This document shows, in pieces, positions 52,544 to 62,801 of a stretch of 64,000 bases of DNA (its first letter is position 1; each line of letters starts with the position of its first letter). This stretch comes from Streptomyces sp. Act143 (lineage in GTDB: Bacteria; Actinomycetota; Actinomycetes; Streptomycetales; Streptomycetaceae): assembly GCF_003143935.1 (NCBI RefSeq), contig NZ_QFRX01000001.1:1622071-1686070 (forward strand), written 5' to 3'. The notes under the pieces were generated by a model, which did not search any database, was not told the DNA's origin, and worked only from the letters and a program-made list of their open reading frames with translations. A program made the translations under genes and the position numbers.

Positions 52544-53276
52544 GGCCGAGCCGCTCCAGGACCGCGGGCACATCGGGTACGGCCGTCACGTCCGCGGGCA
52601 GCGCGGGACGCCGTACGACCACGACCGGGAGCGCGAGTCGGCGGGCGGCCGTGAGTTTGGCGGCCGTGGCCGCTCCCCCGCTGTCCTTCGTCACCACGAC
52701 GTCGACGCAGTGGGTGGTGAGCAGGGTGGTCTCGTCGTCGACGGTGAACGGGCCGCGGGCCAGCAGCACTTCGGTGCGCGGCGGCATGGGCGGCTCGGGC
52801 AACTCGACGGAGCGTACGGCGAAGTGAAGCTCCGTCAGGTGGGCGAAGGCCGCAAGGCCCAGGCGTCCGGTGGTGAGGAACACGCGGGGGCCGAGCAGCG
52901 GCAGCAGTCCGGCGGCCTCGGACAGGGAACCGACCTGGAACCAGCGGTCCTCGGGGCCGGGTCGCCAGCCCGGGCGGCGCAGCACCACCGCGGGAACGCC
53001 GGTCACCGCGGCGGCCCGGGCGGCGTGGGCGGTGATCGCCTGAGCGAAGGGGTGGGTGGCGTCGACCAGGGCGTCCACGCGCTGTTCCCGCAGCCACGCG
53101 GCGAGCCCGTCCGCGCCGCCGAAGCCGCCGATGCGGATGTCCCCGGTGACGGTGCCCGGGCGGGTCACGCGGCCCGCCAGCGAGGTGGTGACGCGGACGC
53201 CGGGCAGTGCGGTGAGCGCGGCGGCGAGTTCCCGGGCCTCGGTGGTGCCGCCGAGGATGAGCACGTGGGGGGACAT
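52530..53276 (-). CDS. cobK: Precorrin-6A reductase
   Basis: A 248-residue CobK/CbiJ-family protein. The NADPH-binding start VLILGGTTEARELAAAL and the block VDALVDATHPFAQAITAHAARAA are diagnostic, followed by FLTTGRLGL and VVTKDSGGAATAAKL. It reduces precorrin-6A to precorrin-6B, one step after ring contraction and CobF action. It is divergent from the HAD phosphatase gene. Confidence 0.92.
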   Translation of the reverse strand: MSPHVLILGGTTEARELAAALTALPGVRVTTSLAGRVTRPGTVTGDIRIGGFGGADGLAAWLREQRVDALVDATHPFAQAITAHAARAAAVTGVPAVVLRRPGWRPGPEDRWFQVGSLSEAAGLLPLLGPRVFLTTGRLGLAAFAHLTELHFAVRSVELPEPPMPPRTEVLLARGPFTVDDETTLLTTHCVDVVVTKDSGGAATAAKLTAARRLALPVVVVRRPALPADVTAVPDVPAVLERLGLSPR

Positions 53277-53326
53277 GGGGCAGAGCCTACGGTGGTCGCC
53301 GGACGCACTCTCGCTATGGTCCGGGC

Positions 53327-54115
53327 ATGACGTCTGTGCGTGCTGTGCTCATCGACATCGACGGTGTGCTGACCGTCTCCTGGCAGCCGCTGCCCGGTGC
53401 CGTGGACGCCCTGCGGGAGCTCCGGGCGGCCGGGCTGGGGGTGGCGCTGGTGACCAACACGACCTCGCGGACGCGGGCGTCGATCGCCGGGACGCTCGCG
53501 GCGGCCGGGTTCCCGGTGACGGCGGAGGACATCCTGACGGCACCGGCGGTGACGGCCGCGTATCTCGCCGAGCACTTCCCGGGGGCGGGGTGCGCGCTGC
53601 TGAACAGTGGGGACGTGCGGGAGGACCTGGAGGGTGTCCGGCTCGTCGACGACGATCCGGACGTCGTGGTGCTGGGGGGTGCCGGGGAGGAGTTCGGGTA
53701 CGCGGCGCTGGACCGGGCGTTCGGGCAGCTGCAGCGCGGGGCACGGCTCGTCGCGATGCACCGCAATCTGTACTGGCGTACCGAGGACGGGTTGCGGCTG
53801 GACTCCGGGGCGTTCCTGGCCGGTCTGGAACGGGCGGCCGGTGTGGAGGCCGTGGTGACCGGGAAGCCGTCGCGGGCCTTCTTCGGCGCCGCGCTCGCCC
53901 GGCTGGGGGTGGGGGCGGACGAGGCGGTGATGGTCGGTGACGACGTGGAGTCGGACGTGCTGGCGGCGCAGGCCGCGGGGGTCACCGGGGTGCTGGTGCG
54001 GACCGGGAAGTTCCTGCCGGGGGCGCTGCGGGACGCGAGCGGCACCCCTGATCATGTGATCGACTCGTTCGCGGAGCTGCCGGCGCTGCTGCGGGCATGG
54101 GCCGCGCGGGAGTAG
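53327..54115 (+). CDS. HAD-superfamily subfamily IIA phosphatase
   Basis: A 262-residue HAD-IIA (NagD/LHPP-like) hydrolase. Motif I IDIDGVLT gives the nucleophile Asp11 and acid/base Asp13. Motif II is TNTTSRT, motif III the Lys in VTGKPSRAFF and motif IV MVGDDVESDV. The C2 cap lies between motifs II and III. It probably removes phosphate from a small sugar phosphate or phospho-residue. Convergent with the TauE gene. Confidence 0.87.
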   Translation: MTSVRAVLIDIDGVLTVSWQPLPGAVDALRELRAAGLGVALVTNTTSRTRASIAGTLAAAGFPVTAEDILTAPAVTAAYLAEHFPGAGCALLNSGDVREDLEGVRLVDDDPDVVVLGGAGEEFGYAALDRAFGQLQRGARLVAMHRNLYWRTEDGLRLDSGAFLAGLERAAGVEAVVTGKPSRAFFGAALARLGVGADEAVMVGDDVESDVLAAQAAGVTGVLVRTGKFLPGALRDASGTPDHVIDSFAELPALLRAWAARE

Positions 54116-54136
54116 GCGCCGAGGGAGGTGCCGCCG

Positions 54137-54910
54137 TCAGCGCAGGAGCAGTTGCAGGCCGCCGACGATCGTCGCCGCGATCACGAGTTGTTCGAAGAGT
54201 CGCTGGTTGATCCTGTTCACAGCCCATTTGCCGAGCAACGCGCCGGGCACCACGAACGCCACGAGCGCGGCGTCGAGGAGCAGCGAGTGGCCGTCGATCA
54301 GTCCGAGTCCCACGCTGAAGGGCACCTTGGACGTGTTGACGATCAGGAAGAAGAAGGCGGACGTGCCGAGGAAGCCGAGCTTGCGGAAGCCGGCCGACAG
54401 CAGGTACATCGACATCACCGGGCCGCCCGCGTTGGCGACCATGGTGGTGAAGCCGCCGAGGACGCCGTAGGAGCGGGCCTTGACGCGGCCTGCCCTGGTG
54501 GTGACCGCGTCCGGGTCGTCGCCGGCGTCGACGGTGCGGCGGCGCCAGATCGTCACGGCCGCCATCAGCAGCAGGATCGCGCCGATCGACGTCCGTACGA
54601 TCGCGTCGTCGGCCCACATCAGGAACAGCGTGCCGAACACCACGCCGGCCGCGACCGCCGGGAACAGCCGCCACAGGGTGGGCCAGTGGGCGTGCCGCCG
54701 GTAGGTGAGGACGGCGAGCACGTCCCCGGCGATCAGGATGGGCAGCAGCACACCGGTGGAGGCGCGGGCGGGCAGGACCGCGGCGAAGATGGCGAGACTG
54801 ACCGTGTTGGCCCCGCTCACGGCGGTCTTGGAGAAGCCGACGAGCAGCGCCGCGAAGGCGAGTGCGGCGAACTCCGAGCCGGAGAGGTGCCAGAGCGTCA
54901 TCGTGTTCAT
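54137..54910 (-). CDS. TauE/SafE (sulfite exporter-like) membrane protein
   Basis: A 257-residue protein with about eight helices in two inverted halves. The first half opens with FAALAFAALLVGFSKTAVSGANTV and the second with VLGGFTTMVANAGGPVMSMYLLSAG, the paired Gly/Asn signatures of TauE/SafE permeases. Members export sulfite, organosulfonates or related anions. The start could also be the ATG three codons later. It is a single-gene unit. Confidence 0.87.
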   Translation of the reverse strand: MNTMTLWHLSGSEFAALAFAALLVGFSKTAVSGANTVSLAIFAAVLPARASTGVLLPILIAGDVLAVLTYRRHAHWPTLWRLFPAVAAGVVFGTLFLMWADDAIVRTSIGAILLLMAAVTIWRRRTVDAGDDPDAVTTRAGRVKARSYGVLGGFTTMVANAGGPVMSMYLLSAGFRKLGFLGTSAFFFLIVNTSKVPFSVGLGLIDGHSLLLDAALVAFVVPGALLGKWAVNRINQRLFEQLVIAATIVGGLQLLLR

Positions 54911-55001
54911 GCGGAGACCGATGCTATGCGCAGCTATCCGGTCGCTGTAAGGAGCGTCTCGCCGATCGGGCCTTCCCGGGCGGTACCACGCCGGGGGTCC
55001 C

Positions 55002-56519
55002 TCACGGCCGGTCCGTCGCGTACGCCGACCTGAGCTCCCGCTTGAGGACCTTCATGCTCGGCCCCAGCGGCAGCTCCTGCGTGAACTCCACGCGCCGCGG
55101 GTACTTGTGCCGGCCGAGGTGCTCCTTGGACCACTCGGTGATGCCGGCGGCGTCCGGGGTCGCGTCCGGCGCCGGGACGACGACCGCGCACACCTCCTCG
55201 CCGTGCAGTTCGTCGGGCAGGCCGATCACCGCGACCTGGGCGACGCCGGGGTGGCGCATCAGCACCTCCTCGACCTCCCTCGGGTAGACGTTGTAGCCGC
55301 CGCGGATGATGACGTCCTTCTTGCGGTCGACGATCCGCAGGAACCCGTCGGCGTCCTTGGTGCCGAGGTCGCCGGTGCGGAACCAGCCGTCGACGAGGGC
55401 CTCGGCGGTGGCCTCGGGGCGGCCGAGGTAGCCGGTGAACACGTTGTGGCCGCGGATGACGACCTCGCCGAGTTCGTCCGGCGGCAGGAGTTCGACGCGG
55501 CCCTCGATCTCGGCGCGGGCGATCTCGACCTCGACACCCCACAGCGGGTGCCCGATGGTGCCGGGGCGGGTGCCGAACACCGGCTGGTTCACGGTCGCGG
55601 TCGGCGAGGTCTCCGACAGTCCGTACCCCTCGTAGATCCGCGCGCCGAAGGCGGTCTCGAACCGCTCCAGGACGGCCGTCGGCAGCGAGGCGCCGCCAGA
55701 GATGCAGACCCGCAGGCCGGGCAGGGCGTCGGCGTCGGCCGCGGCGGCCGTGAGGGCGACGAACATCGTCGGCACCCCGTGGAAGGTGTTGACCCGCTCC
55801 TTCACCATGAGCTCGATCGCGCGGGCCGCGTCGAAGCGGGGCAGCAGGACGAGGGTGGCGCCCGCCCGCCAGGTGGAGTTGAGGGACACCGTCTGCCCGA
55901 AGGCGTGGAACAGCGGGAGGGCGCCGAGGGCGATGTCGTCGGGGCGGATGTCGTTGGCGTCGAAGGCGTTGACGGTGGCGTTCATCACCAGGTTGAAATG
56001 GCTGAGGACGGCGCCCTTCGGGACGCCGGTCGTGCCGCTGGTGTAGAAGACCACGGCCGGGTCGTCGGCATCGCGGGTGACGTACGACGGCAGCGGTTCG
56101 GCGGCCGCCGCGAGCTGCTCGAACTCGCTGCCCAGGGTGAGGACCCGGACACCCACGCCCTGCGCGGCAGGCGTGCCGGTCGCCGCCTGGGCCGGGTGGC
56201 ACAGCAGCAGGGTGGCCCCGCTGTCCCTGAGGACGTGCTCGACCTCGGACGCCGACAGCAGCAGGTGGACGGGGACGACGACCGCGCCGGCCGCCGCGAT
56301 CGCGTAGTAGGCCACCGGGAACTCGGCCGTGTTCGGCGCCATCAGCGCGACCCGGTCCCCCGGCCGGACCCCCAGCTCGACGAGGGCTCCGGCCTGGGCG
56401 CGGGCCCGCCGCCACACGTCGGCGAAGCTCAGCCGCAGGTCGCCCTCGACGAGGGCGGTGCGGTCGGGGCGGCGCCGGGCGTTCTCGGCGAGGACGGCGG
56501 CGAGGGACAGGGTGGCCAT
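55002..56519 (-). CDS. Acyl-CoA ligase (AMP-binding, long-chain/aromatic type)
   Basis: A 505-residue adenylate-forming enzyme. The P-loop is VFYTSGTTGVPKGAVLSH, motif A5 is YEGYGLSETSP, the ATP-hinge region FRTGDLGTKDADGFLRIVDRKKD, and the catalytic Lys is in GPSMKVLKREL. It activates a fatty or aryl acid to its CoA ester. The ATG at 56519 gives the family length. It lies downstream of the thiolase gene on the same strand, so the two may share a beta-oxidation-like pathway. Confidence 0.87.
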   Translation of the reverse strand: MATLSLAAVLAENARRRPDRTALVEGDLRLSFADVWRRARAQAGALVELGVRPGDRVALMAPNTAEFPVAYYAIAAAGAVVVPVHLLLSASEVEHVLRDSGATLLLCHPAQAATGTPAAQGVGVRVLTLGSEFEQLAAAAEPLPSYVTRDADDPAVVFYTSGTTGVPKGAVLSHFNLVMNATVNAFDANDIRPDDIALGALPLFHAFGQTVSLNSTWRAGATLVLLPRFDAARAIELMVKERVNTFHGVPTMFVALTAAAADADALPGLRVCISGGASLPTAVLERFETAFGARIYEGYGLSETSPTATVNQPVFGTRPGTIGHPLWGVEVEIARAEIEGRVELLPPDELGEVVIRGHNVFTGYLGRPEATAEALVDGWFRTGDLGTKDADGFLRIVDRKKDVIIRGGYNVYPREVEEVLMRHPGVAQVAVIGLPDELHGEEVCAVVVPAPDATPDAAGITEWSKEHLGRHKYPRRVEFTQELPLGPSMKVLKRELRSAYATDRP

Positions 56520-56653
56520 GGTGTGTTGCTCCGTTCCGTTTCCTTTTGGCGTCCGTTCGGCGGGCCGGGAGGTCCCGGCCGTCGCCAGGGCCGGTGGCGA
56601 AGGTCCCGCCTGCCCCGCCCTTCGAGCGGACGACGCGACCTTCACCACAGGCC

Positions 56654-57841
<1,188 letters not shown>

Positions 57842-57894
57842 GACAGGACTCCTGACTGACCGGCGTCGCTCAGCGGGATCTTCGGCTGGGCACG

Positions 57895-57935
57895 GAACAA
57901 TTAATTAGCACTGCTAGTTTTGGACTATAGACCGC
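57895..57935. promoter_or_regulatory. AT-rich divergent promoter with TAGCA/TGCTA dyad
   Basis: An unusually AT-rich patch between thiolase and hydrolase genes contains AATTAATT and the near-palindrome TTAGCA-C-TGCTAG. It resembles a TetR-type operator placed over divergent promoters. No TetR gene is adjacent. Confidence 0.4.
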
Positions 57936-57991
57936 CCGACCGCCACCTGGGAAGATCTCCCCGGACCTTCACCGACGCAGCTGGAGGAGAC

Positions 57992-58789
57992 ATGACCGAG
58001 GCCCGCGAGCACGCCCTCCCGGGAGTCGTCGTACGGGAGTGGCCGAACGAGCGGCCCCGGTACCTCGCCCTGGTGGTGCACGGCTACGGAGAGCACATCG
58101 GCCGGTACGAGGAGCTCGCCGGCGTGCTCGTGGCGCACGGCGCGGCCGTGTTCGGCCCCGATCACCGGGGCCACGGGAAGTCGGCGGGCGAGCGGGTGCT
58201 GGTCGGGGACTTCGAGGACGTGGTCACCGATGTGCACGCGGTGGCCGACCTGGCCCGCGCCGCCCACCCGGGCACCCCGCTGGTCATGGTCGGGCACTCG
58301 ATGGGCGGTCTGATCGCGGCCCGCTTCGCGCAGCGGTACGGCGCCGAGCTCACCGCGCTGGTGCTGTCCGGGCCGGTCATCGGGGACTGGTACCTGCCCC
58401 GGCGGCTGCTCGCCCTCGACGAGATCCCGGACACGCCCATCAGCCCGGACTCGCTCTCCCGCGACCCGGCGGTCGGGGCGGCGTACGCGGCGGACCCGCT
58501 GGTGTGGCACGGGCCGATGAAGCGGCCGACGGTGGAGGCGTTCGAACGGACGCTGGAGACCGTGGCGAAGGGCGGCGACGTCGGCCGGCTCCCGCTGCTG
58601 TGGCTGCACGGCGACGACGACCGGCTGGTGCCGCTGCCGGGCAGTCGTGCCGGGGTGGAGCGGCTCGACGGGGGCGCCCTGACCGAACGGATCTACCCGG
58701 GCGCCCGGCACGAGGTGTTCAACGAGACCAACCGGGCGGAGGTCTTCGCGGACCTCACGCGCTTCCTGGAGGGCGTGTTCCACGGCTGA
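57992..58789 (+). CDS. Alpha/beta hydrolase, monoacylglycerol lipase-like
   Basis: A 265-residue lysophospholipase/monoglyceride-lipase-type hydrolase. Seen: HGYGEHIGRYEELA (HG oxyanion hole), GPDHRGHGKSAG, nucleophile elbow GHSMGG, the acid in HGDDDRLVPL and the His in GARHEVFNE. The ATG at 57992 follows GGAGGAG. It releases a fatty acid that the divergent ligase/thiolase genes could activate and degrade, which fits the shared promoter region. Confidence 0.86.
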   Translation: MTEAREHALPGVVVREWPNERPRYLALVVHGYGEHIGRYEELAGVLVAHGAAVFGPDHRGHGKSAGERVLVGDFEDVVTDVHAVADLARAAHPGTPLVMVGHSMGGLIAARFAQRYGAELTALVLSGPVIGDWYLPRRLLALDEIPDTPISPDSLSRDPAVGAAYAADPLVWHGPMKRPTVEAFERTLETVAKGGDVGRLPLLWLHGDDDRLVPLPGSRAGVERLDGGALTERIYPGARHEVFNETNRAEVFADLTRFLEGVFHG

Positions 58790-58834
58790 TCGTCGCGGCG
58801 TTTGCACCGGTTCGCCCTGGGCACCCGCGCCCGC

Positions 58835-59092
58835 ATGGAGTGGATGCGGCATGCCGCCTGCGTGGGAGAGGACCCCGAGCTGTTCTTTCCCGTGGGCACC
58901 CAAGGGCCCGCGCTGCGGGAGATCGCGGCGGCCAAACGCGTCTGTGCCCGCTGCCCGGTGGCCTCCGAATGTCTGGACTGGGCGCTCCGCAGCGGACAGA
59001 CCTCGGGTGTCTGGGGCGGCACCTGCGAACAGGAGCGTGCCGCGCTGCTCCGTACCGGCACGGACCATGCCAGAAGGAGGAGCACCGTATGA
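58835..59092 (+). CDS. WhiB-family iron-sulfur transcription factor
   Basis: An 85-residue WhiB-like protein. Four Cys ligands for a [4Fe-4S] cluster are seen: one in RHAACVGED, two in CARC and one in ASECLDWA, followed by the GVWGGT turn and a basic tail DHARRRSTV. The start at MEWMRHAAC fits the family; a TTG eleven codons upstream is possible, and neither has a clear ribosome site. It overlaps dps by ATGA, so the redox/NO sensor and the iron-storage protein are co-expressed. Confidence 0.88.
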   Translation: MEWMRHAACVGEDPELFFPVGTQGPALREIAAAKRVCARCPVASECLDWALRSGQTSGVWGGTCEQERAALLRTGTDHARRRSTV

Positions 59093-59568
59093 CCGTGGTG
59101 AAGAGCACCCTGCCCGACGCGGCCCGTGAGGTGGCCGGGGAGGCGCTGCAGAGCACCCTCGTGGATCTGCTGGGGATCTCGCTCGTCGGCAAGCAGGCGC
59201 ACTGGAACATCGTCGGCCCGCGGTTCCGGTCAATCCACCTGCAACTGGACGAGGTGGTCTCGACCGCCCGCGCGTACTCCGACACGGTGGCGGAGCGTGC
59301 CGCCGCGCTCGGCCTGCCGCCCGACGGCCGCCCCGAGACGGTCGCCGCCGCCTACGCCCTGCCCGGCACGAAGGAGGGCTGGCTGCGCGACGACGAGGTG
59401 GTCCGGCTGATGGTCGAGACGCTGGAGTCCGCGATCGGCCGGCTGCGCGACCGCATCGACGCCACCGACAAGCCCGACCCGGTCACCCAGGACCTGCTGA
59501 TCGGCATCACCGCCGAACTGGAGAAGCAGCGCTGGATGTTCGAGGCCGAGAACTGGCCCCGGGACTGA
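59089..59568 (+). CDS. Dps-family DNA-protection/iron-storage protein
   Basis: A 159-residue ferritin-like four-helix protein. The inter-subunit ferroxidase ligands are in KQAHWNIVGPRFRSIHLQLDE (His, then His and Asp/Glu). The protein assembles into dodecamers that oxidise and store iron and shield DNA. AAGGAGGAG lies before the ATG inside the end of whiB, and start and stop overlap (ATGA). The C-terminal tail is short, as in Streptomyces DpsB/C-type proteins. Confidence 0.88.
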   Translation: MTVVKSTLPDAAREVAGEALQSTLVDLLGISLVGKQAHWNIVGPRFRSIHLQLDEVVSTARAYSDTVAERAAALGLPPDGRPETVAAAYALPGTKEGWLRDDEVVRLMVETLESAIGRLRDRIDATDKPDPVTQDLLIGITAELEKQRWMFEAENWPRD

Positions 59569-59657
59569 CCGCGTACGCGACAGGCGAGCGCGCATGAGGC
59601 GAGTGCGCAAGAACCGAGTGCGCAGGACGAAGGTGCGCACGGAGAAAGGGGCACGCC

Positions 59658-59990
59658 ATGACCGACGCCCTCGAACTCGACGCGCTGTGGGAGGACTTCC
59701 ACCGTGTCGTCAACATGACCTCGCAGGAGCTGGCCGCCTGGCTGCGCGTCAGCGACGCCGACGAGGAGACGGAACCCGTGCCGGAGCACGCCGGCACCCC
59801 CACCGGGCAGCACGTCCTCGCGATCCTGCAGAAGCGGCGCACGGACCTCACCGACGACGACATCCAGGTGATGTACGAGGTGGTGGACGCCGTCACCGCG
59901 CAGGCGGACGTCGAGAACGAACCCGAGCCGGAGGAGACCCGGCGGCGGCATCAGCTGATGACCCTCGGACACGACCCGCTCAAGCCGTAA
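59658..59990 (+). CDS. DUF3140 protein
   Basis: A 110-residue acidic helical protein of the DUF3140 type. Seen: ALWEDFHRVVNMTSQELAAWL, then GQHVLAILQKRRTDLTDDDIQVMYEVVDAV and a basic RRRHQLMTLGHDP end. Such proteins occur beside hypervirulence/TudorHB-domain or DNA-binding proteins, but their function is unknown. GGAGAAAGG precedes the ATG. The 89-base gap after dps contains a GCGCA-rich repeat. Confidence 0.78.
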   Translation: MTDALELDALWEDFHRVVNMTSQELAAWLRVSDADEETEPVPEHAGTPTGQHVLAILQKRRTDLTDDDIQVMYEVVDAVTAQADVENEPEPEETRRRHQLMTLGHDPLKP

Positions 59991-60107
59991 CCTCCGTGCG
60001 GCCGGGCCGCATTGGCGCGAATGAGGTGGCCGAGGACCGACTCCGTCCCGCGCGGATGATCGTGAAACACTGCTCGCAGTCCTGCCGAGCGAGCAGAGGA
60101 GTCACAC

Positions 60108-60920
60108 GTGTCCGGGACCGAGCCGGCCGCCTTTCGGATCGACACCACCAAGCCGCACCCGGCCCGGGTCTACGACTGGTATCTCGGCGGCAAGGACAAC
60201 TACCCGGTCGACGAGGAACTGGGCCGCCGGATCGCCTCGTTGAACGGGGACGCGCCGCGGGCCGCGCGGGCCAACCGCTGGTTCATGCACCGGGCAACGC
60301 GGCGGCTCGTCGGCTCGTCGGGCATCCGCCAGTTCCTCGACATCGGCACCGGCATCCCCACCGAGCCCAATCTGCATCAGATCGCCCAGCGGGTGGCCCC
60401 GGACGCCCGGGTCGTCTACGTCGACAACGACCCGATCGTCCTCGCCCACGCCGGCGCCCTGCTGCGCGGCACCGACGACGGCGTGACGGAGTACGTCCAG
60501 GCCGACGCCCGTGACCCGCAGCAGATCATCGAACAGGCCGGGAAGATCATCGACTTCGAGCGTCCCGTCGCTCTCTCGCTGATCGCCCTGATGCACTTCA
60601 TCGCGGACGAGGACGGCGCCTACGACATCGTCGACACCCTGGTCGGTGCGCTGGCGCCGGGCAGTTGTCTGGTGCTGTCGTGCATGACGGCCGACTTCGA
60701 ACCGGAACAGGTGCACGAGGGCATCGCCGCCTACAAGGCGTCGGGCGTCACCCTCGTCGCCCGCGACCAGGCCCAAGTGGGCCGCTTCTTCCGGGGACTC
60801 GACCTCGTCGAGCCCGGGATCGTGTCCGTGCGGGACTGGCGCCCCGAGCTCGCGGAGGGCGAGTCCGACCTGGGCCCCGGGCCGGTGTCGCTCTACGGCG
60901 CGGTCGGCGTCAAGCCTTGA
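60108..60920 (+). CDS. DUF574-type SAM-dependent methyltransferase
   Basis: A 270-residue protein of the actinobacterial DUF574 methyltransferase family. It opens with HPARVYDWYLGGKDNYPVDEEL. The SAM site is FLDIGTGIPTEPN and VVYVDNDPIVLAHA, and LIALMHFI follows. A GTG start is set by AGAGGAG. Streptomycetes carry many copies of this family. Targets are unknown; the genes are often co-regulated with secondary metabolism. Confidence 0.87.
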   Translation: MSGTEPAAFRIDTTKPHPARVYDWYLGGKDNYPVDEELGRRIASLNGDAPRAARANRWFMHRATRRLVGSSGIRQFLDIGTGIPTEPNLHQIAQRVAPDARVVYVDNDPIVLAHAGALLRGTDDGVTEYVQADARDPQQIIEQAGKIIDFERPVALSLIALMHFIADEDGAYDIVDTLVGALAPGSCLVLSCMTADFEPEQVHEGIAAYKASGVTLVARDQAQVGRFFRGLDLVEPGIVSVRDWRPELAEGESDLGPGPVSLYGAVGVKP

Positions 60921-60932
60921 CGGCGGCCCGCG

Positions 60933-62192
60933 TCAGGCCGTGACCGCGAGGCGGCTCAGCGCCGCCGATGCCAGCGCCCGCACGCCGGGCGCCAGCACCG
61001 ACAGGTCCGGGGCGAAGAACGGGCTGTGGTTGTCGGGCACGTTCCCGAACCGCTCCTCGTCCGTCTCGCCCGGCACCGTCTCCCACACGGCGGGCGGTGT
61101 CGAGGTGACGTACCAGTAGTCGTACGGCACTCCCGTCGGCGCGAGCAGCGAGAAGTCCTAGCTGCCCATCTCCGGTCCGAAGTCGAACACCGCCTCGGCG
61201 CCGAAGAGTTCACGGTGCACGGCCGCGATCTCCCGGTCGAGGGCGGCGTCGTTGACGGTGTTCGGGTAGCCGGGGACCACCGTGATCTCGGGCGCCACCG
61301 GACAGCCCGCCGCCAGGCACTCGCCCTCGACGATGCGCCGCACCGCGGTGAGGATGCGCTCCCGCACCCGGTCGTCCTGGCTGCGCAGGTTCAGCGACAG
61401 CCGCGCCTCGGCGGGGATGATGTTGCTCTTCGTACCGGCGTGGAACTGCCCCACCGTCAGCACCGCGGAGTCCTTCGCGGCGACCTCCCGGGAGACCACG
61501 GTCTGGAGCCGGGTGACGATGTGCGCGGCGGTGACGACGGGGTCGACGGTGGACTCGGGGCGCGAGCCGTGGCCGCCGACGCCGGGCACGACGACCTCGA
61601 CGCCGTCGGACGCGGACATGATCAGGCCGGGGGTGTGGGAGCAGCAGCCGCTGCGTCCGGGCACGACGTGCTGGCCGAGGACCACGTCCGGGTACGGGAA
61701 GCGCTCGTGCACCCCTTCGGCGGCCATCACGCCCGCACCGCCGCCGGTCTCCTCGGCGGGCTGCCCGACCGCCACCAGGGTCCCCGACCAGGTGGTACGC
61801 CCGGCGGCGAGCGCCTCGGCGGCGCCCGCGAGCCAGGTGACGTGGCAGTCGTGCCCGCACGCGTGCATCACGCCGTCGACGGTCGAGGCGTACGGCAGCC
61901 CGGTCGCCTCCCGTACCGGCAGCGCGTCCATGTCGCCGCGCAGCCACACCACGGGCCCGTCCCCGTTGACCAGCACCCCGACCACGCCGGTGCGGCCGAC
62001 GCCCTCGGTCACCTCGAACCCGGCCGAGCGCAGCCGCGCGGCGAGGCGGGCGGCGGTGCGGTGCTCCTGGAAGGACAGCTCGGGGTGGCGGTGCAGGTCG
62101 CGGTAGAAGTCCTCCAGGTCACCGGGCTTCAGCCCGGACGTCAGCTCCTCGGTGAGCCGGGCGACGGCGGCGGGTTCGGTCGTGGCGGTCAT
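60933..62192 (-). pseudogene. M20 amidohydrolase (hippurate hydrolase-like) broken by an amber codon
   Basis: A 419-codon M20D metallopeptidase frame interrupted by TAG at 61158-61160, where the family has Glu in PEMGSEDFSLL (GAG to TAG). The reading frame continues unchanged for 75 codons (VPYDYWYVTSTPP, NHSPFF) to the natural stop. Before the stop, ACGHDCHV and PAEETGGG metal motifs are intact. The lost part holds the last conserved His, so the truncated 344-residue protein is probably inactive. A sequencing error or readthrough is possible. The ATG at 62192 follows GGAGAGGGGAG. Confidence 0.85.
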
Positions 62193-62283
62193 GCGGCGCT
62201 CCCCTCTCCTGCGAGGTCGGGACACGGCCCGTAGGGCCTGCCGGACGGGTTCCCCACCAGGGCGAATCCAGAGCGGAACCGGG

Positions 62284-62448
62284 TCAGCCCAGCAGCCGGC
62301 CCCCGTCCACGGCGAGCCCCACCGCGTTCACGGCCGGCCGCTCCTTGGCCTGCCCTCCGGACAGCACGATCGCGCTTCGTGCAGCCCGGGCCGCAGGGCG
62401 TGCACGGTCTCGGTGCAGCCGGCGAGCCTGAGGGTGACGAGGTGGACG
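62284..62448 (-). other. Non-coding/decayed stretch, unassigned relic
   Basis: No complete gene is visible. On the minus strand a frame reads AIVLSGGQAKERPAVNAVG and ends in VDGGRLLG before a stop at 62284. It faintly recalls the SGGQ...N segment of class I fructose-bisphosphate aldolase, but this is too short to assign. Confidence 0.3.
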
Positions 62449-62690
62449 GCGGCGCGGCGATCTTCGGTCCCGGGACAGTCAGCGCCCAGTTCCCGGGGCC
62501 TGCGAGTGCTGGGCGCCGAAGCCGAGCCCGCCGCCGTTGGCGGTGCGAACGACGAGGGGCACGGTGACCTGACCGCCCGTCATGTAACGCACTCTGGGTA
62601 TCTCGTGGGCGAGGTAGTCCCAACGGCAGGCCAAAGAGTCCGAGAACATGATCTCCGCGACCGGGCGCATCCCGGCATCGGCCGAACCGA
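62449..62690 (-). pseudogene. Relic of 2-oxoacid dehydrogenase E1 beta subunit
   Basis: An internal slice of an E1-beta/AcoB-type subunit: GMRPVAEIMFSDSLAC, WDYLAHEIPRVRYMTGGQ, VPLVVRTANGGGLGFGAQHSQ, then after a frameshift NWALTVPGPKIAAP. These are highly conserved positions in pyruvate, acetoin and branched-chain dehydrogenases. Both ends of the subunit and the alpha subunit are missing. It is a dead fragment. Confidence 0.75.
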
Positions 62691-62801
62691 CGAGAGCCGG
62701 GCACGACGGTCGCGGCGGTCATGGCCGGACGGCCGCTGCTCGCGGAGGCGGTCCGGGGTGCCCCCTCAACGACCATGCGCGAAAAATGGATTGACGGTCC
62801 G

